DNA from: Chitinophagales bacterium
GTDB taxonomy: Bacteria; Bacteroidota; Bacteroidia; Chitinophagales; Chitinophagaceae
DNA length: 64,000 nucleotides
Reading direction: 5' to 3'
Assembly (NCBI GenBank): GCA_020636505.1
Contig: JACJXR010000007.1
Coordinates: 62,001-126,000 of the forward strand
In this document: positions 8,098 to 17,869 of the stretch, piece after piece
How the letters are laid out: every line of letters starts with the position of its first letter
Position numbering within the stretch: the first letter of the stretch is position 1
Translations under genes and position numbers: made by a program
Notes under the pieces: generated by a model
Seen by the model: only the letters and a program-made list of their open reading frames with translations
Told to the model about the DNA's origin: nothing
Databases searched by the model: none

Positions 8098-11000
8098 TTA
8101 TCTAATCAATGTAACCGCTCCTGTAAAGGTGTCTACATGTCCATCAGGTGATGCTACTCTTATCAAGTAGTTGTATGTACCGATGCCTTGTGGTTCACCT
8201 TTCCAAGTACCGTCCCAACCGCGGTTGTTATCGGTAGTGTTGAATATCTCTTGACCCCAACGGTTGAATACTCTGAATTCCATTATGCGTTGGAATGTCA
8301 GGTTGGTTATTTTGAACACATCGTTCTTACCATCACCGTTAGGGCTGAAAGCGCCGGGTACCATTATATGGTCGCGTTTGTCAACAGTAACATATAAAGT
8401 ATCAAATGCACGGCATCCATTGGCTCCGATACCACCTACAACATATCTTGTATCCTCGGTAGGAGTGGCCATCGGATAAGAGATATTCGGGTTGCTCAAA
8501 GATGATACAGGACTCCAGTTGAATAAGCGTGCTCCTGATGCCAAAAGCTGGAACTTACTACCGTATTTAACCGTAGTGTCTTGATTTAGGATATGTACAT
8601 CAGGTAGAGGTAATATTTCAACTCTTGCTGATAATGTATCGTAACACCAAACACTATCTGAAATCACAATTCTATAATCTGTTGTTTTAGCAGGACGAAC
8701 GAATGGTTCAGGACAGCTAGGGCAGTTCAAGCTACCGGTAGCATCTTTATATATGTCTGTACCGTCATACTCATACCATTTATAATACCAACCGCCGTAT
8801 GCTGATACAGGAGTACCTACACCGTAACATACTGCAGTATCGGTAGGAGTTACTTTGAAGTCGTGTTTAGGAACATATATTTCCAAAGTATCTTTCATTA
8901 AACATCCACTGCGTCCTATTGTTTCCACAACATACTTGGTGCTCTTAGGTACATATGCTAATGGTTGCATAACAGTTGTATCAGATAGATATTCTCCTTT
9001 CCATGTTATCTGGAATGGTAGAGGATCTGCTTCACAGTATGTGAATGTGAATACAGGTCTTGCAGGTACAGCTTCAATAGATGCATTCTTATCTACACCG
9101 CAAACGCTTAATGTTGTAGCATCTGGTGCTGCTAAAGACAAGCCAGACATGTACGTTGTTGGAACATATGTCACTACAGGTGGTGAACTGCTCACACCAC
9201 AACCAACTTCAACTGTTGGGTTGTCACTGTAACACATTTGAATGATTAGGTTTTTCGTTGTATCCCAGTTATACGGAGTTGTAAACTGGAATGTATGCAT
9301 GCCGTCTTCAAATGTTACTGATGGTGCTGAGTAAACTTGAACCAAACCAAAATTCTCGAACCCATCGCCTGGATTAAGTGTCTCTTTATTGGTACACTTT
9401 ACAAATATTTTAAAGCTACGGTACTCGTAAGTTGGATTACTTGTTCCCTTGGTTTCAAAAGCCAAGCTTCTGATAGTAGAAGAGAACATGTCTGCATTTT
9501 GTAGTTCGTTCCTGTTTATCAAGAATTGATATTTCGACGAACGAATAGTGTTGAACATCACTGGCGCAGTTTGGCCTACAGAATCATATGTCAGTGATCC
9601 GAATATCGGAGAACCGTAAATGATTGCTGTTTCAGGAGAGCTACACAGGGTAGGATTTCCTGTACCACAAGCCACATTGTTTTTAGGAGGCTTACCTGAC
9701 AATAATGCTTCCAACTGCACATAAGCAGGACGACAAAGTACCATTGCATTTTCTGCATCAGTAGGATTTTTCGGAGTGATCTCAACTTTGTTGGTTTCAT
9801 CTACGAATACAACAACAGTATCCTTTGATTTACATGCGCCCTTCAACTCAGGTGCTTCAATGATATATGAAGTAGTCTTAGGAGGCAGTGCTCTTGGGTT
9901 GTTTATGCTACTGTTGGACATGTATAACGGACCTCCATCAGCTGTTGACCATGTGAATTTCAAGTTTTCTGTACCTCTGACAAATAATTGTACAGAGTCT
10001 GGGTTCAATTCACATATAGGTTGATCTTTACCTGCATCAAGTCCCTCAACTATTTTCAATTGTAGTACCGTATAGCTTTTCAGTACGATAGAGAAGCCGG
10101 TGCCGCTACAAGTGGAGTCCTTACCTGTTATGATAAGGGTGTGTTCTCCAATATCTGATTTTGTTGGAGTCCATGAGAATGTACCACTTACTTGAGATGT
10201 ACCACCACCGGTAGTAGTGAAGTTGGAACCGGGTATGTTGTTGGTGTTTGCCTCAAGGAAAACTGCACTTGTTGACGATTGTGATTTTGTTGATATGTCA
10301 AATGAGATGTTACTTCCCGGACATGCTATCAATGCTTTTTCTCCGTTTATTTCAATAACTGATATGTCATCCAATGTTAAAGGTAGAGGATCTACTGCAG
10401 GGGGAGGAGCAGAACAGTTGAAAATTGTCACCTGAACATCCCTCATTATGTAACCCAATGGTATTTGTGTTCCGCGCTCATACTCATCACAACGAAAGGC
10501 CATTACATATTTGCCTTGGTTGGCAGGAGTAAAGTTTGCTGTCGCTGTTACACTGTCGAATTTAAATGTACCATTTGAGCCTATTGGGTCACCTATGGAA
10601 TAACCTGCACCATATGCAATTGGGTTGGCAGGTCCTTGCAAAGGCTCCTGAACGTAGCTACGCATTGAATCACCATTCGGGTCGATCGGACCATTCAAGT
10701 ATGTGGCAGGCTGACCTGCACAGATGTATGGTAGCGGATCAACAACATATCTTGGAGTACTGTTGTTATACTTTGTAAGGTTATTCAAACCTGCTTCGAT
10801 GTACATGCTACCGTTACTTGTCAAGTTTACGATACCACTGTTACGACAGCAGCTTGACCACGAGAACTTCCAGTCCGTTTGAGCTGATGGAAGAATCAAT
10901 GTATCCTGGAACCTATGTCTGATGTAACCCGGATATGGGCTTGTTGAACTTGGTTGACGACAGGAGTTGATTGGTTTGAATGCTGCACAAAGCTGATCCA

Positions 11001-11313
11001 ATGTATCCCTGATAGGTTGGTTCATATTTAAGTTGCCGTTTACACCGGCATTTACCGATCCCCATTGTATGGATACTGATGTTGGAGCCGTGGCACCACC
11101 TTCACATGCTCTATAAATGTCAAAGGTTACAACGTATTTATATTCAGTTGTTCCACTACAACCATCGGCACCACCTCCCACATATGTTATGTAGAGGTCT
11201 GCCGCGGCAAGGTGCGAGGCTTTCGCATCGTTGCCTATGGCTATGAAACACAGAACCGGTAGTAAGAAAGCTGTGAATCTCCTTAAAAATACATTACTAA
11301 ACTTTTGCTTCAT
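8098..11313 (-). CDS. Large secreted protein with gliding-motility-associated (T9SS type B) C-terminus
   Basis: 1071 residues from the Met at 11313; 12 further residues upstream to 11349 lack signal-peptide character. Signal peptide ends near AKA-SHLAAADL. The mature part begins with the ASHxAA(D/E)xxY segment of a widespread Bacteroidota surface-protein family and runs through PKD/Ig-like beta domains with many paired Cys (SWSSCCRNSG, ACKSKD). The last ~90 residues are the type B sorting domain: PGAFSPNGDGKNDVF, FNRWGQEIF, GWDGTWKG, then a Thr-Leu-Ile-Arg end. Function is probably adhesion or surface layer; nothing enzymatic is visible. It lies 58 bases after the stop of the paralogous gene and is likely co-transcribed with it. 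Confidence 0.88.
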   Translation of the reverse strand: MKQKFSNVFLRRFTAFLLPVLCFIAIGNDAKASHLAAADLYITYVGGGADGCSGTTEYKYVVTFDIYRACEGGATAPTSVSIQWGSVNAGVNGNLNMNQPIRDTLDQLCAAFKPINSCRQPSSTSPYPGYIRHRFQDTLILPSAQTDWKFSWSSCCRNSGIVNLTSNGSMYIEAGLNNLTKYNNSTPRYVVDPLPYICAGQPATYLNGPIDPNGDSMRSYVQEPLQGPANPIAYGAGYSIGDPIGSNGTFKFDSVTATANFTPANQGKYVMAFRCDEYERGTQIPLGYIMRDVQVTIFNCSAPPPAVDPLPLTLDDISVIEINGEKALIACPGSNISFDISTKSQSSTSAVFLEANTNNIPGSNFTTTGGGTSQVSGTFSWTPTKSDIGEHTLIITGKDSTCSGTGFSIVLKSYTVLQLKIVEGLDAGKDQPICELNPDSVQLFVRGTENLKFTWSTADGGPLYMSNSSINNPRALPPKTTSYIIEAPELKGACKSKDTVVVFVDETNKVEITPKNPTDAENAMVLCRPAYVQLEALLSGKPPKNNVACGTGNPTLCSSPETAIIYGSPIFGSLTYDSVGQTAPVMFNTIRSSKYQFLINRNELQNADMFSSTIRSLAFETKGTSNPTYEYRSFKIFVKCTNKETLNPGDGFENFGLVQVYSAPSVTFEDGMHTFQFTTPYNWDTTKNLIIQMCYSDNPTVEVGCGVSSSPPVVTYVPTTYMSGLSLAAPDATTLSVCGVDKNASIEAVPARPVFTFTYCEADPLPFQITWKGEYLSDTTVMQPLAYVPKSTKYVVETIGRSGCLMKDTLEIYVPKHDFKVTPTDTAVCYGVGTPVSAYGGWYYKWYEYDGTDIYKDATGSLNCPSCPEPFVRPAKTTDYRIVISDSVWCYDTLSARVEILPLPDVHILNQDTTVKYGSKFQLLASGARLFNWSPVSSLSNPNISYPMATPTEDTRYVVGGIGANGCRAFDTLYVTVDKRDHIMVPGAFSPNGDGKNDVFKITNLTFQRIMEFRVFNRWGQEIFNTTDNNRGWDGTWKGEPQGIGTYNYLIRVASPDGHVDTFTGAVTLIR

Positions 11314-11371
11314 TCCCCTGATTTTTAATATTGGTTCAATATAATACATTATTATTAATTATCGGCAATAA

Positions 11372-14365
11372 TTACTGAATCAAAGTTACGTTACCTTGTT
11401 TGGTCACTGTTTTACCGCTTGGTGTAACAGCTTCTATGCTGTATATGTATACACCCATCGGCTGCAATTGACCGTTGTAAGTACCGTCCCAACCTTCATT
11501 CACATCAGTGCTTTCGTACACTTTAGTACCCCAGCGGTTGTACACCTCAAAACGCTTCAGATTAACATCTCCTCTCGCTTTGATCTTCAAGGTGTTGTTG
11601 CCGCCACGTGTATGTGGTGTGAACGCGTTAGGGATGTCTATGTAGCTGTCGTTCATCACTATCACATCCACAGAATCAACCACGCTACAACCTGCATCCG
11701 TACGACCTTGTACGATGTATCTGGTGTTCACATCAGGTTTCACCAACGGGTTGGCCACATCTGCATAGCTCAAGCCCAACGGTGGGAACCAACTGTAATA
11801 CAAACAGTTGCCTGCAGGGTCCATGCGATAGCTCTCACCCGGATACAGGGTCACCGTATCAGGAACTTCCATCACCGCCCTCGGACGTACTCGGATAGTT
11901 ATCTCGTTGGTATCCAAACAGCCTGTGCTGTCCTTACCGTATACTATGAACTTCTGATCTGCAACAGGCCATACTCTCGGCTGCTGACTGCTTACGCTGC
12001 TGATGTTGAAATCAGGTGCCCAGTAGAAGCTAGGCTCACCGCCTATATTCATTGCAATGGTCATCGTATCTCCCGGACATATCGCCGTATCGTTAGGCAA
12101 CAACAGGAAGTCCGCAGGGAACACCGTCAGGTTCACACTCGCTGTAGACGCACAACCCGCTTCAGGGGTCTTGGCCTCAAGGGTCAAAGTGGTCGTTCCT
12201 TCAGATGTCGCTGAGAAAATTGGATCCAATTGGTTCGGGTAATTCAAAGATGCACCCGGGGTCCATGTGAAGATATAGTTCGTGAAGCTTGCAGGTGATA
12301 CCACACCGTGCATCTGCATTGTATCTCCATAACACATACTTGCATCGTTATCCACTTGTACCGTAGGGTTAGGCTCTACTGTTATAGTGAAGCCTGTAAC
12401 ACTGTCCGGACAGTTAGGGTACTTACCTGTAAGTGTATAGAAATGCTTACCCGTATCCGCAGGGCCTATCTCCGTTGGGATGATGGATGCCTGAGGATTG
12501 TATGCCGCTCCGGGATCGTCCTTGCTCTCCCATAGGTAGCCGTACAAAGGATCGCCTTTACCGCGTATCTTAACCACTTCTCCTTGACATATCGCAGTAT
12601 CAGGGTTCTCGATGCTGAAACCGTCCAATATGGTCACAACAACGGTATCCAAAGTTTTACAACGGTTCTGGTCAGAACCCACTTCCACATAGTATCCGCG
12701 GTCGTTCTTGATCTTAACCGTAGGATTAGGTATCGTATCGCTGCTCAAACCTGTGGCAGGTGTCCACTTCACAGTGTACTTCACACCTGTTTGGGTAACG
12801 ATGTTCACATCCAGATCGATAGGATTGTCGGGACAGGTCGTTGTATCGGGTTGACCGTTGATGGCAGGACCTTGTTCCACGGTTATGATGACCGTATCCT
12901 TGTTGCTGTTCGGACAATAATTGTTGATCGTCGACACCACTTGATAGGTGGTGGTTGCGGTAGGTTGGCCGATTGGGCCCGGACCTGTTTTAGGGAAGCC
13001 CGATGGGTCGTTACCCGCCAATACCGTCCACTGGTAGTTACCACCGCCCGATACACCAAGGAATATCGGCTCTCCCAAACAGATGTTCGTGTCGGGTGAT
13101 GCTTCTATCTTATCCCATACATATATCGATACGTCACGTACATATTGCAACAATATGCCCGGTGGCTTACATGTGGAGTCTTTTATCGTTATCTGGAAAC
13201 TGTGCGTTTTACCCGCATCTGCTGCAGCAGGGATCCATGAGAAACAAACACGAATCGAGTCGTTGCCCAAGTTGCTGTATGTCATCGTTGCCGCAGGTAT
13301 GGATGATGCCAAGTTATCTTCAGCCAACAAGATCGCATCAGGATCGTTGGACTCGATGTCGAAACAGAAATCCAATTTCTGACCGATACAAGCGGCTATC
13401 TGACCGTTAAGCAATTGGCCGCCACCTGTGATCAATGGTGTATCCACCGATGGTGGAAGTGTCGAACATGATATCACTTGTACCTGTACATCCCTCATGA
13501 TGGAACCGATCTCCTGACCGTTCCTGTACTCACGAGTACGTACCGAAAGTGCATGCTGACCCAATTGAGCAGCTTGGAAGTTCATCTGACCTGTACCACC
13601 GGTCAACTGGAAAGTACCTCCCGTTTGGAACGGGTTGTTCGTAAAGTTGATGGCAGGTGATGTGGTTTGAAGACCAACTTGCGTTGCAGGACCGGTACAA
13701 GAACCGGAGGTCAATGGCCTCATCAATTCCGTATACAATGAGTCACCGTCTGAGTCACGAGCACCGTTGTTGTAGGTGAACTGTTGGTTAATACAAACAT
13801 ACGGTATCGGCTTGATGGAGTAGAACGGTGATGAGTTCACCCATGATATGGTACTGTTGAATATTGTTTCGATATATAAGTTACCGCCTGTGATGTTCTG
13901 GCTACCGTTACGTGCGTTGATCGACACGGAATAACGCCACGAATTACACTTCAACGGCAAGGTCTCTATGTGAGAATACCACCACTCTCGATAACCGGGA
14001 AGTGGCGATGAGGTATTGATACATTTGTTCGGATATTGAGAACAACCCGCTGACACAGGCGAACCGTTGGCGCGGTTGTCAGGTGGTAATGTACCCGTCC
14101 ACTTGTTCATCGTACGAGTGAAGGTCTGGTTCGTACAGTTGTTGTAAATACACAACGATGCTGTACCAGGCTCCGAAATACCCGTACAGTCACGGTAGAA
14201 CTTGAAGAAGATCTGATAGGTGGAATCACTTATGTGAATGTAGATGATCTCACCTCCCGCAGCGTGCGACGCCTTAGCTTCTTTACTTGCAGTTAATAGA
14301 AAACAGCTAAGTATTAAAGGTAAAGCGAGCATTAAGAGTCTTTTCATAGTATTGTGTTTTTTCAT
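11372..14365 (-). CDS. Large secreted protein with divergent T9SS type B C-terminus
   Basis: 997 residues. Met1 at 14365 or Met7 at 14347 could start it; the signal peptide ends near AKA-SHAAGGEI. The N-terminal ~330 residues are related to those of the gene downstream (ASHAAGGEI, YRDCTG, GSIMRDVQVQV), followed by several Ig/PKD-like repeats of about 80-100 residues, each with a pair of Cys and a D-TxxxC(P/L)GE turn. The C-terminus is type B (YNRWGTKVYES, GWDGTYNG, GNVTLIQ), but the usual FTPNGDGxND motif has become FTPHTRGGNN. Probably a surface adhesin or structural protein; ligand unknown. Confidence 0.87.
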   Translation of the reverse strand: MKKHNTMKRLLMLALPLILSCFLLTASKEAKASHAAGGEIIYIHISDSTYQIFFKFYRDCTGISEPGTASLCIYNNCTNQTFTRTMNKWTGTLPPDNRANGSPVSAGCSQYPNKCINTSSPLPGYREWWYSHIETLPLKCNSWRYSVSINARNGSQNITGGNLYIETIFNSTISWVNSSPFYSIKPIPYVCINQQFTYNNGARDSDGDSLYTELMRPLTSGSCTGPATQVGLQTTSPAINFTNNPFQTGGTFQLTGGTGQMNFQAAQLGQHALSVRTREYRNGQEIGSIMRDVQVQVISCSTLPPSVDTPLITGGGQLLNGQIAACIGQKLDFCFDIESNDPDAILLAEDNLASSIPAATMTYSNLGNDSIRVCFSWIPAAADAGKTHSFQITIKDSTCKPPGILLQYVRDVSIYVWDKIEASPDTNICLGEPIFLGVSGGGNYQWTVLAGNDPSGFPKTGPGPIGQPTATTTYQVVSTINNYCPNSNKDTVIITVEQGPAINGQPDTTTCPDNPIDLDVNIVTQTGVKYTVKWTPATGLSSDTIPNPTVKIKNDRGYYVEVGSDQNRCKTLDTVVVTILDGFSIENPDTAICQGEVVKIRGKGDPLYGYLWESKDDPGAAYNPQASIIPTEIGPADTGKHFYTLTGKYPNCPDSVTGFTITVEPNPTVQVDNDASMCYGDTMQMHGVVSPASFTNYIFTWTPGASLNYPNQLDPIFSATSEGTTTLTLEAKTPEAGCASTASVNLTVFPADFLLLPNDTAICPGDTMTIAMNIGGEPSFYWAPDFNISSVSSQQPRVWPVADQKFIVYGKDSTGCLDTNEITIRVRPRAVMEVPDTVTLYPGESYRMDPAGNCLYYSWFPPLGLSYADVANPLVKPDVNTRYIVQGRTDAGCSVVDSVDVIVMNDSYIDIPNAFTPHTRGGNNTLKIKARGDVNLKRFEVYNRWGTKVYESTDVNEGWDGTYNGQLQPMGVYIYSIEAVTPSGKTVTKQGNVTLIQ

Positions 14366-14614
14366 ATAAATATGAAGATTATTATGTCATGTAGCATATA
14401 TGTAGACACCTGATTGTATTCTATCGTTGGCGAAATTGTCATGTAAATCTCTAAAAATACTTAACGTAATATATTTTTATTGAATACTAAATACATACGT
14501 ATTGTAATAATATTGTTTTATGTATTCAAATATCCCTATTTGCATTGAAAATGAGAATATTGGATAATAAAAAGTATTATTGTTTGATATTAAACTAATT
14601 ATAAATCTATAGGT
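14366..14614. other. AT-rich divergent intergenic region
   Basis: 249 bases between the T9SS type B gene (minus) and the oxidoreductase gene (plus). Strongly AT-rich with several TATT/AATA runs, as expected for promoters of both genes. No reading frame, hairpin terminator or perfect TAnnTTTG element was found. Confidence 0.5.
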
Positions 14615-15259
14615 ATGAAAAAAATAGGGATAATCGGTTCGGGTCAAGTAGCGCAAACATTAGGGAAAGGCTTCCTTAAATACGGTTATGAAGTAATGTT
14701 GGGAACAAGAGACAAATCCAAACTTGATGATTGGAGAAAAGATGCAGGTAAAGAGGCTCATGTTGGCTCTTTTGAGGATGCAGCAAAGTTTGGTGATATT
14801 ATTGTTTTGGCCGTGTTAGGTAGAGCTGCTGCAGAAGCTCTTGATGCAGCCGGTGCTGAAAACTTAGTCGGAAAAACAGTTATAGATACAACAAATCCAA
14901 TATCTGAAAATCCACCACAAGACGGTGTTTTACACTTTTTCAGCAAAACACATGAGGCGTTGATGGAGATGCTGCAAGACAGATTCAAAGGAGCCAATTT
15001 TGTAAAAGCTTTCAACAGTGTTGGAAGTCCTTTTATGGTAGATCCTCAGTTTGCAATGAAACCGTCGATGTTTATTTGTGGTAATGACGACAATGCGAAG
15101 AGTGAAGTGAGTGAAATATTGGATAAGTTCGGTTGGGAAGTGGAAGACATGGGTAAGGCAACCGCAGCACGTGCAATAGAACCATTGTGCATATTATGGT
15201 GTATACCGGGCTTCTTAAGCAATCAATGGAGTCATGCATTTAAGCTGATGAGGCAATAA
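14615..15259 (+). CDS. NADP-binding oxidoreductase of the F420-dependent NADP reductase family
   Basis: 214 residues. The N-terminus has a Rossmann nucleotide-binding loop GIIGSGQVAQTLG and then GTRDKSKL, where the Arg after the second strand suggests NADP preference. The following DTTNPISE and KAFNSVG segments match the F420_oxidored / NADPH-dependent F420 reductase-like family. True F420 use is doubtful because this phylum generally lacks F420; a dinucleotide-dependent reductase of unknown substrate is the safer call. It is monocistronic, with a terminator hairpin directly after it. Confidence 0.82.
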   Translation: MKKIGIIGSGQVAQTLGKGFLKYGYEVMLGTRDKSKLDDWRKDAGKEAHVGSFEDAAKFGDIIVLAVLGRAAAEALDAAGAENLVGKTVIDTTNPISENPPQDGVLHFFSKTHEALMEMLQDRFKGANFVKAFNSVGSPFMVDPQFAMKPSMFICGNDDNAKSEVSEILDKFGWEVEDMGKATAARAIEPLCILWCIPGFLSNQWSHAFKLMRQ

Positions 15260-15276
15260 TTCACCCTTTTAGTATA

Positions 15277-15306
15277 TTGTAGTTTTAAAATCCTCTGTTA
15301 CTTTTG
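15277..15306 (+). promoter_or_regulatory. Promoter of the ABC/M1 peptidase operon
   Basis: TTG (15277-15279), a 19-base spacer and TACTTTTG (15299-15306) match the Bacteroidota -33/-7 pattern. A start near 15311 gives a leader of about 20 bases before the ATG at 15332. The element sits in the loop of the preceding gene's terminator. Confidence 0.55.
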
Positions 15307-15326
15307 GTGCAGAGGATTAATTTTTT
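15289..15326 (+). terminator. Terminator hairpin whose loop contains a -7 element
   Basis: AATCCTCTG (15289-15297) pairs with CAGAGGATT (15310-15318), followed by AATTTTTTATT. It would terminate the upstream oxidoreductase gene. The 12-base loop contains TACTTTTG (15299-15306), an exact TAnnTTTG element, with TTG at 15277-15279 as its upstream partner. Confidence 0.65.
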
Positions 15327-15331
15327 ATTGA

Positions 15332-16132
15332 ATGGAATCGATCATTACCATTAGAAGTTTGTCGAAACGATATGGCGAAAAGGCAGCGCTGAACAATGTG
15401 AGTTTGGATGTATATCCCGGACAGATAATAGGTTATATAGGCCCGAACGGCGCGGGTAAGTCTACAACAGTTAAAATACTTGCGGGTATTATACAGGACT
15501 ATGAGGGCGAGGTGACCGTTGACGGCATGAAGTTGTCTGACAACGTCTTGGCAATCAAATCTAAGATAGGATACATACCCGAACTGACTGAATTGTACGA
15601 CTTGTTGACAGCGAGAGAGTACCTGAAGTTTGTAGGTAAACTATACCACTTGTCTGACGATGTTATAGAATCTCGAGCAACTAGTATGCTGGATTCATTT
15701 GGCATTTTGGACAGTATAGACAACCGTATGGACGGCTACTCCAAAGGTATGCGTCAAAAGGTGCTTATAACATCGGGCTTGTTGCACAACCCATCGATAG
15801 TGATAATGGATGAACCGCTTTCCGGGTTGGATGCCAATGCTGTTATCATGGTGAAAGAGCTTTTACAAGTATTGAAGGCGGAAGGTAAAACGATCTTCTA
15901 TTGCTCGCATATGATGGATGTTGTGGAGCGTGTTTCCGATAGGATAGTATTGATAGACAAAGGAGAGATTGTGGCTGATGGAACGATAGATGAGTTGAGA
16001 AAAGACAGTGGCGATTCGCTTGAAAAAATATTCTCCAAACTGACCTCCAACGAAGACATAGCACTCAAAGCTGGAAGCTTTGCATCGTTATTCAAAAATC
16101 AAGAGGAAGAAACAGGAGCGTCGGATGAATAA
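15332..16132 (+). CDS. ABC transporter ATP-binding protein
   Basis: 266 residues. Walker A GPNGAGKST lies near 36-44, the signature is YSKGMRQKV (a SxGxx variant typical of ABC-2 type exporters), Walker B is IVIMDEP and the H-loop is YCSHMMD. It energises the membrane protein encoded directly downstream, whose start overlaps this gene's stop by 8 bases. The order (ATPase, 570-residue permease, M1 peptidase, lipoprotein, amino-acid permease) suggests one transcript. Substrate unknown; the family includes Na+, drug and polymer exporters. Confidence 0.92.
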   Translation: MESIITIRSLSKRYGEKAALNNVSLDVYPGQIIGYIGPNGAGKSTTVKILAGIIQDYEGEVTVDGMKLSDNVLAIKSKIGYIPELTELYDLLTAREYLKFVGKLYHLSDDVIESRATSMLDSFGILDSIDNRMDGYSKGMRQKVLITSGLLHNPSIVIMDEPLSGLDANAVIMVKELLQVLKAEGKTIFYCSHMMDVVERVSDRIVLIDKGEIVADGTIDELRKDSGDSLEKIFSKLTSNEDIALKAGSFASLFKNQEEETGASDE

Positions 16133-17837
16133 GTTGTTGTTATACCTAATGATGCTTCCCTCGGGATTGTGGAAGCGATTAGGTGCCGATACGGAACAGT
16201 TACGGGCCATACTGCATGCAAAACTGTTGATGGATGATCGCAAGCCTCTGTCATTTGGTGCGAATAAAGGATTAGAGCGCAAGCGTAAGAAAAAGAAGGA
16301 GCGTAAGAACACAAGTTTTATAACGGTGTTGTTGTCCTTCTTTATGGGGATGATATATGTCTTTCCGATTATCATGGTTGAAGCTAATCCTGTGATAGGG
16401 TTGGCGATGTTCTATTCCATATTCATCGTGTTTTTCACCTTTACACTCATCACGGATTTTGCCAACGTACTTGTTGATACAAAGGATAAACTAATCTTGT
16501 TTCCTAAGCCTGTGAGTGATAAGACCATCATGCTGTCAAGGCTGTTGTATATATTCATATATATATTCAGGTTGGCCATACCGATGTCTTTGCCTGCATG
16601 GATAGTGTTCGGTATCATCAAAGGTTGGGTGGGCGTATTATGGTTCCCTATACCGTTGGTGTTCCTCATTTTTGTGGCAGTATTTCTGGTTTGTGGGTTC
16701 TATTTGTTGATGCTTAGGTTGTCTAAACCGGGTAAGTTTCAAGATGTACTTAACTACGCACAAATAGGTTTCTCAATAGTATTCTTTGCTACGTACATGT
16801 TGTCGTCGAGGATGATAGATCCCGAAGCGCTTCAAAAGTTGGACATACAGGTTTTTTCTTGGGCCAAATATGTTCCCACATATTGGGTGGCTGCAAGTTG
16901 GACATGGATAGAACCTTCTGTTGAGGTGATAGAAGGTACGCGTTGGTTAAGCATCTTGGCAGTGGTATTTCCATTGTTCAGTTTGTGGGCGACTGTGAAG
17001 TATTTGGCTCCGAGTTTCGTGAAAGGTCTGGTGTCTTCAGACAATGTAAACACAGAAAAACCTACGGCTAAAAAAAGTGCGAAAGAGATAAAGTCGCAAA
17101 ACAGAGTATATCGTTGGGCGAATATGTTCAATAAGAGTGACGCTTCAAAAGCGGGGTTCATCATCACTTGGTTGCAAACGAATCGCAGTAGAAACTTCAG
17201 GATGCGTGTTTACCCAACCTTCGCATATGTTCCTGTATACTTCTTCTATGTCATACTCATAGACAGAAAGCCGTTTATGGAGGTATGGAATAATTTACCC
17301 AATACGAAGAACTTTATCATTCTGTTGTACATGACAACCTTTGTCATTATGCAAGGTGTGACTTTCATCACCATGTCAGAGCACTACAAGGCTTCGTGGG
17401 TATACTTCTCATCACCGTTGCAGAAACCGGGAGAAGTGATAGCCGGAGCGTTTAAAGCCATGTGGGTGAAGTACTTCCTGCCATTCATGATAGCCATAGG
17501 TATATTCGTAGTGTACGTTTGGGGGCCAAGTAAGATATGGGACGTGATATTGGCAACCATCAACATTACATTGTTCATCATAGCGCAAATGTATTTTGGG
17601 AATAGGATGTTGCCGTTCTCTCAAAAAGAACAGATAAAAGACAAAGCAGGAAAGACAATGATACGCATGTTGCTCATCATAGTGCTGATGGGTGGCTTAG
17701 GATTGCTGCATGGACTTACCTTACTGATGTGGTGGCTCAAGCTTATTTTCATCGTACTGTCCGCAATAATGATGTGGATGTTCTATGATTCGCTAAAGAA
17801 CACGCCTTGGGAGAAATTGAAAACCGTAGAAGATTAA
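16125..17837 (+). CDS. ABC transporter permease-like integral membrane protein
   Basis: 570 residues from the ATG at 16125, which overlaps the ATPase stop; an earlier in-frame Met at 16080 would overlap by 53 bases and adds a highly basic, unlikely N-terminus. A Lys/Arg-rich cytoplasmic stretch (residues about 42-60) precedes a first TM pair near 65-110, and many hydrophobic segments follow in two blocks with a charged cytoplasmic loop near 310-345. No enzymatic motif. It is the likely membrane half of an ABC-2-like transporter with the preceding ATPase. I do not recognise the substrate. Confidence 0.8.
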   Translation: MNKLLLYLMMLPSGLWKRLGADTEQLRAILHAKLLMDDRKPLSFGANKGLERKRKKKKERKNTSFITVLLSFFMGMIYVFPIIMVEANPVIGLAMFYSIFIVFFTFTLITDFANVLVDTKDKLILFPKPVSDKTIMLSRLLYIFIYIFRLAIPMSLPAWIVFGIIKGWVGVLWFPIPLVFLIFVAVFLVCGFYLLMLRLSKPGKFQDVLNYAQIGFSIVFFATYMLSSRMIDPEALQKLDIQVFSWAKYVPTYWVAASWTWIEPSVEVIEGTRWLSILAVVFPLFSLWATVKYLAPSFVKGLVSSDNVNTEKPTAKKSAKEIKSQNRVYRWANMFNKSDASKAGFIITWLQTNRSRNFRMRVYPTFAYVPVYFFYVILIDRKPFMEVWNNLPNTKNFIILLYMTTFVIMQGVTFITMSEHYKASWVYFSSPLQKPGEVIAGAFKAMWVKYFLPFMIAIGIFVVYVWGPSKIWDVILATINITLFIIAQMYFGNRMLPFSQKEQIKDKAGKTMIRMLLIIVLMGGLGLLHGLTLLMWWLKLIFIVLSAIMMWMFYDSLKNTPWEKLKTVED

Positions 17838-17869
17838 TTATACTTACATCAATACTTGAAATAAACGAA

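Noticed and set aside
11396..12214. 272-codon open frame on the plus strand
   Set aside because: It lies fully antisense to the T9SS type B gene, whose signal peptide, repeats and sorting domain are clear. The translated product has scattered His/Arg/Cys and no domain; it is a by-product of codon use.
14615..15259. True F420-dependent NADP reductase
   Set aside because: The family name fits, but F420 is not expected in this phylum; kept as a general NADP-binding oxidoreductase.
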